Part shown: piece after piece, positions 1 to 3,945 of the stretch | How the letters are laid out: each line of letters opens with the position of its first letter | Numbering within the stretch: the stretch's first letter is position 1 | Assembly (NCBI GenBank): GCA_903916135.1 | Contig: CAIWVT010000512.1 | Span: 1 to 6,442 of the forward strand | DNA: 6,442 bases | Direction: 5' to 3' | DNA from: an uncultured bacterium | Lineage (GTDB): Bacteria > Bacteroidota > Bacteroidia > Bacteroidales > CAIWKO01 | The notes under the pieces: generated by a model | Told to the model about the DNA's origin: nothing | The model's input: only the letters and a program-made list of their open reading frames with translations | Database searches by the model: none | Position numbers and translations under genes: made by a program

Positions 1-1
1 G

Positions 2-115
2 TTGGAGGGGTATGTGAGAAAAGAGGTTCCGCTGTTGATATTGAAGGGAGAAAATCAGGAGGTTAATGTGGAGTTGGAGGCTGTTGTGCCTAATCCGCCG
101 CCGCCTGATGAATAA
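2..115 (+). CDS. 3' end of an unidentified protein gene (C-terminal 37 residues)
   Basis: This frame is open from the window's left edge to a TAA at 113-115, giving 37 residues; the gene begins outside the window. The tail contains an alternating hydrophobic/polar stretch (VPLLILKGENQEVNVELEAV) and ends in a short proline-rich tip (NPPPPDE). A conserved 'GEN..VNVELE' type ending is common in the last strand of carboxypeptidase-regulatory-like or related beta-sandwich domains of Bacteroidota surface proteins, but so few residues allow only a suggestion. The other two forward frames are closed by stops within the first 66 bases. A probable terminator follows at 186-220, which supports this being the end of a transcription unit. 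Function unknown. Confidence 0.6.
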   Translation: MEGYVRKEVPLLILKGENQEVNVELEAVVPNPPPPDE

Positions 116-163
116 TTTGAGATTTTAGATTTAAGAATTTTGATTTTTGAATGAAAAATTAAT

Positions 164-180
164 AATGAAAAATGAAAAAT
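164..180. repeat. 7-bp tandem microrepeat (AATGAAA, about 2.4 copies)
   Basis: AATGAAA occurs at 164-170 and 171-177 and continues as AAT. A further AATGAAAAAT lies just upstream at 150-159. This is one of four heptamer-period tracts in this intergenic region. Confidence 0.6.
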
Positions 181-185
181 TTTGG

Positions 186-220
186 GAGCTTGGACGGGGG
201 TGTTCGGGCTCTTTTTTTTT
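186..220 (+). terminator. Probable intrinsic terminator of the left-edge gene
   Basis: Bases 186-195 can pair with 202-211 as a 10-bp stem (seven Watson-Crick and three G-U pairs) around a 6-base loop, GGGGGT. An uninterrupted run of nine T residues follows at 212-220. Stem plus T-run on the plus strand, 70 bases after the stop at 113-115, fits rho-independent termination of the gene entering from the left. The wobble pairs weaken the stem, so confidence is moderate. Confidence 0.5.
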
Positions 221-311
221 GGAGGAATGGAACGCGGATGAAGCGGATTTAAGGAGGAGCGCGCTTGCCTTTTCGGTCAGGCAGGGATGAGGCGGATTTT
301 TTGAGCACAGA

Positions 312-342
312 AATCTGCCAGATTTTGGAAATCTGGCAGATT
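312..342. repeat. 14-bp perfect inverted repeat built of two palindromic units
   Basis: Arm AATCTGCCAGATTT (312-325) is the exact reverse complement of AAATCTGGCAGATT (329-342), with a 3-base spacer. Each arm is itself a palindrome (AATCTG, one central base, CAGATT), so the element is also a near-direct repeat with one central mismatch. As RNA it would fold into a very stable tight hairpin. No T-run follows, so it does not look like a simple terminator. It could be a dispersed intergenic repeat or a recognition site for a dimeric protein. Confidence 0.7.
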
Positions 343-467
343 GGGAGGCAAAAATGGCGGTGAAGAGGCGAGAACTAAGTGAAAGTGGTGGAAAGAACGT
401 ATTCAATACGCCCATACAAGGCAACGGAATGATGGAAAGGATTAAGGGAAATGTTGATTAAAAGTCC

Positions 468-591
468 AGGGGATAGACACGGGGCACGCGCGCAAGGGAT
501 TGGAACGGAAAGCCCACAGGGGCGCTTATTCGCGCCCCGAGGACTTGGAGAGGAAAGCCCGACCCCCCGATTTTCTCGGGGGGATGCGCCC
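468..591 (+). ncRNA. GC-rich structured element: repeated blocks, two each followed by a hairpin (candidate structured RNA)
   Basis: Two 21-base blocks, 495-515 and 540-560, are identical at 17 of 21 positions and share the ends TTGGA and GGAAAGCCC. Each is followed within a few bases by a strong hairpin. The first pairs GGGGCGC (519-525) with GCGCCCC (532-538); the second pairs CCCCCCGA (563-570) with TCGGGGGG (576-583). A weaker third copy starts at 468 and matches the first block at 11 of its first 15 positions. The repeat period is 45 bases. The element is much more GC-rich than its surroundings. From memory, similar 'GGAAAGCCC' blocks recur in Bacteroidota intergenic DNA; this is unverified. 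The strand is assigned only because the blocks precede the hairpins in this orientation. It may be an RNA, a DNA repeat, or both. Confidence 0.45.
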
Positions 592-596
592 AAATT

Positions 597-649
597 AGTT
601 TCAAGTTTCAAGTATAAAGTTTCAAGGTTTAGGACTACGAATTACGAAT
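597..649. repeat. Two 7-bp tandem microrepeats (AGTTTCA and TACGAAT)
   Basis: AGTTTCA occurs at 597-603, 604-610 and 618-624, with a degenerate copy (AGTATAA) at 611-617 keeping the register. Eleven bases later TACGAAT occurs twice, at 636-642 and 643-649. Both share the 7-bp period of the tracts at 164-180 and 930-950. They lie directly after the GC-rich element. Confidence 0.65.
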
Positions 650-766
650 ATGGGGGTAGGTTTTTAGTTTGAGTTTCGTGATGTAGATTTAAGGTGTATT
701 GATGTGAGGTTTTGGGTGGGTATTTTGTTTCTTAATGATAAAATAATATAAGGGTATAGCAACGCA

Positions 767-789
767 TTGGAAAAAGATGCGTACCTTTG
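767..789 (+). promoter_or_regulatory. Probable promoter for the EF-G gene (TAnnTTTG box)
   Basis: TACCTTTG at 782-789 matches the Bacteroidota -7 consensus TAnnTTTG exactly. The nearest upstream TTG (767-769) is 12 bases away, shorter than the usual 17-23, so the -33 element is weak or absent. Transcription from here would start near 795 and give EF-G a leader of roughly 155 bases. No other perfect box was seen on the plus strand between 600 and 951. Confidence 0.4.
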
Positions 790-855
790 CAAAAATTTTC
801 GGAAAAGAGGGCTAAAGGCTTATTTCCTATAATGTTAAACCAAAAAACGTATTTT

Positions 856-902
856 TATCAATTTCAACAAAGAAAATCTGCCTCAAAAATTGATAGCGGC
901 AG
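856..902 (+). promoter_or_regulatory. Potential folded leader upstream of EF-G (alternative stems)
   Basis: TATCAATTT (856-864) is the exact reverse complement of AAATTGATA (887-895), a 9-bp AT-rich stem around a 22-base loop. A 5-bp GC-richer stem, CTGCC (878-882) with GGCAG (898-902), interleaves with it, so the two would compete rather than nest. They fall in the presumed 5' leader, 50-96 bases before the start codon. No known riboswitch was recognised. An AT-rich stem of this size could arise by chance. Confidence 0.25.
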
Positions 903-929
903 CGTAAATTTCTTACATTTTAATTCTCA

Positions 930-950
930 AATCAAAAATCAAAAATAAAA
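930..950. repeat. 7-bp tandem microrepeat abutting the EF-G start codon
   Basis: AATCAAA occurs at 930-936 and 937-943, followed by a degenerate AATAAAA at 944-950. The ATG of EF-G begins two bases later at 952, so the A-rich start region is itself formed by the repeat. There is no Shine-Dalgarno-like sequence here; A-rich DNA before the start is usual in Bacteroidota. Confidence 0.6.
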
Positions 951-951
951 A

Positions 952-3030
952 ATGACCTTAACAAAATTAAGAAACATCGGGATTGCAGCGCATATTGACG
1001 CGGGCAAAACCACCGTAACAGAACGTATATTGTTTTTTACGGGTGTGAACAGAAAAGTGGGTGAAGTGCATGATGGAGCAGCTACCATGGATTTCATGAA
1101 ACAAGAACAAGAACGCGGCATCACCATTGCCTCGGCAGCGATTACCTGCCAATGGAAGGGTTCGCAGATCAACATTATTGATACGCCCGGACACGTTGAT
1201 TTCACGGTGGAAGTGGAACGTTCGTTGCGCGTTATTGATGGTATGGTGGCAGTGTTTTGTGCCGTGGGCGGCGTGGAACCTCAAACGGAAACGGTATGGA
1301 ATCAAGCAGACAGATATAAAGTGCCTCGCATTGGTTTTGTGAACAAAATGGACCGTACGGGCGCCGACTATAATGATGTGTTGAGCATGATGAACAAATA
1401 TTTGGACGCAAAAGCGGTGACATTTCAGGTGCCAATGGGCGCGGAAGATAACTTTGAAGGTATCATTGACGTGATTGAGCGTAAAGCTTATACGTTTCAG
1501 GATTCGGAGAGCATTGTGATTGATATTCCTGAGGAATATAAACAAGCTACGGAAGATGCACGCACGACTTTGGTGGAAAGACTTGCAGATTTTGATGAAG
1601 AAATCATGGATTTGTATTTCGCAGAGAAAGAAGTTTCGGTGGAGTTGTTGAAAAAAGCGGCTCGCGAAGCTACGTTGAAGTTGTTGATCACGCCGGTGTT
1701 TTGCGGAGCAGCGTATAAGAATAAAGGTGTTCAGTTGATGTTGGACGCTGTGGTTGATTATCTCCCCTCTCCTATTGATGTGGGCGCGATAGTAGGTATG
1801 GATTGTGATGATCCTGAAAAGACACGCAGCAGAAATCCTTCGGCAAAAGAACCGTTTGCGGCGTTGGCGTTTAAACTTATCAATGACCCATTTGTTGGTC
1901 AACAAACGTTTATTAGGATTTATTCGGGCACGATCTCGAGTGGGATGCAGATCCTGAATTCGACCAAAGGAAAACATGAACGCACAGGAAGAATCCTGAA
2001 GATACATGCTAAAGACCGCGAAGAAATCAGCGAAGCAGGTCCGGGCGACATCGTGGCGTTGATTGGCATGAAATTTACGAAGACGGGCGACACTTTGTGT
2101 GATAATGATCATCCGCTCTACTTAGAAAATATTCATATTCCGCCAACAGTAATTGAGCTAAAGATTAATCCTGCCAAAAGAAAAGATCAAGAACGTATGA
2201 TAGAATCGTTACGGAAACTATCGAATGAAGATCCATCATTCAATATGCGTTATGACGACGAAACTTCGGAAACGGTGGTTTCGGGTATGGGCGAATTGCA
2301 TTTGGAAATCATCATAGACCGTTTGCGTAGGGAGTTTGATGTGGAAGTTGAAGTGGGTCAGCCATCGGTTGCTTTCCGCGAAGCGATTACACATGAAGCT
2401 GATTTCGATTTGAAATATGCGAAACAAAGTGGTGGTAAAGGACAGTTTGCAAGAACCGTGTTGCGTATTGAGCCTAACGAAGGTAAGGGTTATGAGTTTA
2501 TAGATAAGATTAAGGGTGGTGTGATTCCTGCTGAATATGTGGTTTCGGTTGACAAAGGTATTAAGAAGACTTTGGTTGGCGGTATCATCGCGGGTTTCCC
2601 AATCTTGGATGTGAAAGTAACGTTGTTGGATGGTTCTTATCACCCTGTGGATTCTTCGGATATGGCTTTCCAAACTTGTGCTTCGATGTGTTTTAAGAAT
2701 GCGTTCTTGAAAGCCAATCCTGTGTTGTTGGAACCTGTGATGAAAGTGGAAGTGAACACTCCTGATGATTATATCGGAGAAATTGTGGGCAACTTAAACA
2801 GACGTCGTGGAAAGATAGAATCTATGCGTCGTTATCGTAAAGGCTCGCAAAAACTGAATGGTTTTGTTCCGTTGATGGAAATGTTTGGTTATGCAACGCA
2901 ATTGCGTAATATATCGAGCGGACGCGCTAACTATTCGATGGAGTTTCATCAATATGAAGCCGTGCCAAAAGCTATTCAGGAAGAGGAATTGAAGAAGATA
3001 GCGGAAAAGAAACGTTTGGAGAAGAGTTAA
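952..3030 (+). CDS. fusA: Translation elongation factor G (EF-G), probably a second copy
   Basis: This is a cytoplasmic GTPase that moves tRNAs and mRNA through the ribosome after peptide-bond formation. At 692 aa it has the usual EF-G length and all five domains. The G domain (about 1-285) shows P-loop AHIDAGKT (13-20), switch I ERGIT with Thr58, DTPGH (77-81) with catalytic His81, and NKMD (131-134); GAAYKN near 252-257 is the G5 region. Domain II spans about 300-395 and III about 400-473 (SGMGELHLEI at 444). Domain IV spans about 474-594, with tip loops AKQSGGKGQF (490) and GSYH; His564 aligns with E. coli His583. Domain V (FGYATQLR, RANYSMEF) ends in a short Lys/Glu-rich tail. The start directly precedes the conserved KLRNIGI. 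rpsL, rpsG and tuf neighbours are absent, so it stands outside a str operon. Unlike the GTPase-deficient Bacteroides EF-G2, its active-site residues are intact. The family is certain; paralog status is inferred. Confidence 0.97.
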   Translation: MTLTKLRNIGIAAHIDAGKTTVTERILFFTGVNRKVGEVHDGAATMDFMKQEQERGITIASAAITCQWKGSQINIIDTPGHVDFTVEVERSLRVIDGMVAVFCAVGGVEPQTETVWNQADRYKVPRIGFVNKMDRTGADYNDVLSMMNKYLDAKAVTFQVPMGAEDNFEGIIDVIERKAYTFQDSESIVIDIPEEYKQATEDARTTLVERLADFDEEIMDLYFAEKEVSVELLKKAAREATLKLLITPVFCGAAYKNKGVQLMLDAVVDYLPSPIDVGAIVGMDCDDPEKTRSRNPSAKEPFAALAFKLINDPFVGQQTFIRIYSGTISSGMQILNSTKGKHERTGRILKIHAKDREEISEAGPGDIVALIGMKFTKTGDTLCDNDHPLYLENIHIPPTVIELKINPAKRKDQERMIESLRKLSNEDPSFNMRYDDETSETVVSGMGELHLEIIIDRLRREFDVEVEVGQPSVAFREAITHEADFDLKYAKQSGGKGQFARTVLRIEPNEGKGYEFIDKIKGGVIPAEYVVSVDKGIKKTLVGGIIAGFPILDVKVTLLDGSYHPVDSSDMAFQTCASMCFKNAFLKANPVLLEPVMKVEVNTPDDYIGEIVGNLNRRRGKIESMRRYRKGSQKLNGFVPLMEMFGYATQLRNISSGRANYSMEFHQYEAVPKAIQEEELKKIAEKKRLEKS

Positions 3031-3046
3031 ACCATTCGAATTATAG

Positions 3047-3073
3047 CAGGAGATTCGTTAAGAATCATTCCTG
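3047..3073 (+). other. Bulged hairpin just after the EF-G stop
   Basis: CAGGA (3047-3051) pairs with TCCTG (3069-3073) and GATTC (3052-3056) with GAATC (3062-3066), leaving a 5-base loop and a 2-base bulge (3067-3068). It starts 17 bases after the EF-G stop and ten bases before the stronger terminator hairpin. It has no T-run of its own. It may protect the transcript's 3' end or assist termination. Confidence 0.4.
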
Positions 3074-3082
3074 TTCATACAG

Positions 3083-3128
3083 AATCCTTCATTATACACC
3101 CTAAGTATAATGGAGGATTTTATTTTTT
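3083..3128 (+). terminator. Strong intrinsic terminator of EF-G, shared with the converging gene pair
   Basis: Bases 3083-3097 pair with 3105-3119 as a 15-bp stem with a single G-U pair and a 7-base loop, followed by T-rich TTTTATTTTTT (3118-3128). On the plus strand this is a convincing rho-independent terminator 53 bases after the EF-G stop. On the minus strand the stem lies immediately after the TAA (3122-3120) of the small converging gene but is not followed by a T-run, so termination in that direction is less certain. Confidence 0.8.
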
Positions 3129-3305
3129 GGTATCACTCTGTTTTGTCCAAACAACGTCAATATGTATGGTATCGGTCAAGTGTTCGGCAATGTACTTTTG
3201 TAATTGTTCGAAGGTCATGTTTTGTGTTTCGGCACTTATGTTTTCACGAATCTCTCTCAACAGTGCTATGGTAGATGGTTCTATCTTTTGTTTTTCAGTC
3301 TTCAT
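3120..3305 (-). CDS. Small probable antitoxin partner of the PIN-domain protein (61 aa)
   Basis: A 61-residue, charged, mainly helical protein. Residues 12-26 (TIALLREIRENISAE) and 31-43 (TFEQLQKYIAEHL) look like two amphipathic helices, followed by a short beta-like stretch (IHIDVVW, 47-53) and a Lys-rich tail. The ATG (3305-3303) lies inside the end of the upstream PIN gene with an 11-base overlap (ATGAAGACTGA), indicating translational coupling and one mRNA. Small proteins with a '..REIRD.IS.E...' helix often accompany this class of PIN proteins, from memory, and are annotated as antitoxins. I see no classical DNA-binding fold (ribbon-helix-helix, AbrB). Its role in neutralising the toxin is inferred from position and size. 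The frame is real, given the overlap and the protein-like composition; the function is less sure. Confidence 0.7.
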   Translation of the reverse strand: MKTEKQKIEPSTIALLREIRENISAETQNMTFEQLQKYIAEHLTDTIHIDVVWTKQSDTKK

Positions 3306-3753
3306 AACTTAAAATTTCTCTCGGAGTTCTTATTTCTAATATTTTCTTGCCCAATCTATAATTGACGGCATTGTAACCTCTAATTCTGTTGACATTCACG
3401 ATGTGTTTGAAGTTCCAACTTGCCAAGATGTCAGCATTATTCAAGGTTGCGATGGCAATATGTCTGCAATCTTCAATGCTTGTCTGCCCAACGACCTTTT
3501 CTTTTACATATTGGTCGGCTAAATCAATTGCTTCATCCGTTATAGCGAGGAATTCAATGTTCTCGTAAGGAATTTGTTTCACAAGATTCTTCACATGTTG
3601 CGGTGCTCTGTTTAATTCTATTTCTGTAAGCTGCGAATAGAGCATTTTAATCTCACCCTTGATGATTTTATCAATAAGCAATTTTGTCCATAGTTCGAAC
3701 TCGGCTTCAAAATAGCCACCAAATACTGAAGTATCTAAATAAATTCTTTCCAT
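3295..3753 (-). CDS. PIN-domain protein, probable VapC-like toxin RNase (152 aa)
   Basis: PIN domains are small metal-dependent ribonucleases, and in toxin-antitoxin pairs they cut tRNA, rRNA or mRNA. The protein begins MERIYLDTSVFGGYF, the standard first strand with metal-binding Asp7. Further acidic candidates are Glu44/Glu46 in LTEIELNRAP and Asp95 in SIEDCRHIAIAT. Then come ADILASWNFKHIVN (107-120), typical of this subgroup, and a C-terminal KILEIRTPREIL. Length and motif order fit a complete single-domain PIN protein. The frame opens further upstream at 3792, but the ATG at 3753 was chosen because the PIN fold starts there and a TAnnTTTG box (3765-3758) lies only four bases before it. 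The 61-aa partner follows with an 11-base overlap, so the toxin gene comes first, opposite to classical vapBC order. PIN assignment is confident; toxin role is inferred. Confidence 0.88.
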   Translation of the reverse strand: MERIYLDTSVFGGYFEAEFELWTKLLIDKIIKGEIKMLYSQLTEIELNRAPQHVKNLVKQIPYENIEFLAITDEAIDLADQYVKEKVVGQTSIEDCRHIAIATLNNADILASWNFKHIVNVNRIRGYNAVNYRLGKKILEIRTPREILSYED

Positions 3754-3757
3754 GCTG

Positions 3758-3765
3758 CAAAGATA
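3758..3765 (-). promoter_or_regulatory. Promoter -7 box for the PIN/partner pair
   Basis: Read leftward, TATCTTTG (3765 to 3758) matches TAnnTTTG exactly and ends four bases before the ATG at 3753. Transcripts from it would have almost no leader. Candidate -33 TTG triplets sit 14 and 24 bases upstream (3782-3780 and 3792-3790), just outside the usual spacing. The box also argues against a start at the upstream ATG (3792), which would place it inside the gene. Confidence 0.5.
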
Positions 3766-3886
3766 ATGTTTTTTTTCTTCAATATTAATCAATTATTTTT
3801 TATCAACAGGCAAAAATAAAAAGTTTATTTATGTGTGAATATATATAAATGACTATATTGTTAGATTTTATAAAACCAAATGCTTA

Positions 3887-3916
3887 AAAATTTCGTACAA
3901 CGTTTGGCGAAATTTT
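3887..3916. promoter_or_regulatory. 30-bp near-palindrome in the divergent promoter region (candidate operator)
   Basis: AAAATTTCG (3887-3895) is the exact reverse complement of CGAAATTTT (3908-3916), and the centre holds the palindrome AACGTT (3899-3904). In all, 24 of 30 positions are symmetric about 3901/3902. It overlaps the putative -33 TTTG (3903-3906) of the rightward promoter. Such symmetry suits binding by a dimeric repressor or activator. It could instead fold as a hairpin if transcribed. If the downstream gene really starts at 3880, it would be coding sequence. Confidence 0.4.
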
Positions 3917-3937
3917 GTCATTTAAAAAATACATTTG
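3903..3937 (+). promoter_or_regulatory. Probable promoter of the large exported protein gene
   Basis: TACATTTG (3930-3937) is a perfect TAnnTTTG box, with TTTG (3903-3906) 23 bases upstream, at the long end of the accepted 17-23 spacing. Transcription would start close to the ATG at 3946. This is the main reason for preferring 3946 or 4015 over the earlier in-frame ATG at 3880. A one-mismatch box, TAGATTTT (3862-3869), precedes 3880 as an alternative. Confidence 0.4.
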
Positions 3938-3945
3938 AATTGCTT

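Larger units (their letters stand above)
116..951. other. Long gene-free region between the left-edge gene and EF-G
   Basis: About 836 bases hold no credible gene on either strand. The open frames present (131-424 minus, 375-611 minus, 451-672 plus) have biased, low-complexity or GC-hairpin-derived translations and no recognisable domain. The region contains a terminator (186-220), three GCGGAT words (234, 243 and 292), an inverted repeat (312-342), a short palindrome CGTATTCAATACG (398-410), a GC-rich structured element (468-591), 7-bp microrepeats (164-180, 597-649, 930-950) and a probable promoter and leader for EF-G (767-951). Bases 650-766 show nothing specific beyond G/T-rich then A/T-rich sequence. 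Base composition switches sharply between AT-rich flanks and the GC-rich core, suggesting a patchwork of inserted or expanded elements. Confidence 0.75.

Noticed and set aside
266..283. Second terminator (TGCCT...AGGCA)
   Set aside because: Only a 5-bp stem with no following T-run of note; within chance expectation.
131..424. Minus-strand 97-codon frame in the left intergenic region
   Set aside because: The Ser/Phe/Lys-rich, low-complexity product crosses the terminator, AT repeats and inverted repeat; no coding signature.
375..611. Minus-strand 78-codon frame over the same element
   Set aside because: It is Pro/Ser/Gly/Arg-rich translation of structured DNA with no start context or promoter; likely spurious.
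451..672. Plus-strand 73-codon open frame through the GC-rich element
   Set aside because: Its sequence is dictated by the hairpins and repeated blocks, it runs into microrepeats, and it has no domain-like pattern.
856..902. H-type pseudoknot riboswitch in the EF-G leader
   Set aside because: The two stems interleave, but only two bases would have to cross the 9-bp stem, which is sterically implausible; competing stems are more likely.
967..2112. Long minus-strand frame (381 codons) opposite EF-G
   Set aside because: It is His/Arg/Phe-heavy with no motifs and is a mirror of the strongly conserved EF-G reading frame.
3127..3312. Plus-strand 61-codon frame over the small antitoxin-like gene
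   Set aside because: It is Cys/Ser/Phe-rich, lies opposite a better-supported gene and begins within the terminator's T-rich tail.
3827..3850. ATTTAT...ATAAAT inverted repeat as an operator
   Set aside because: Six AT-only base pairs in very AT-rich DNA are expected by chance.
3887..3916. Integron attC site
   Set aside because: The symmetric sequence around GTTTGGC lacks the required GTTRRRY/RYYYAAC ends, and there is no cassette array or integrase in view.
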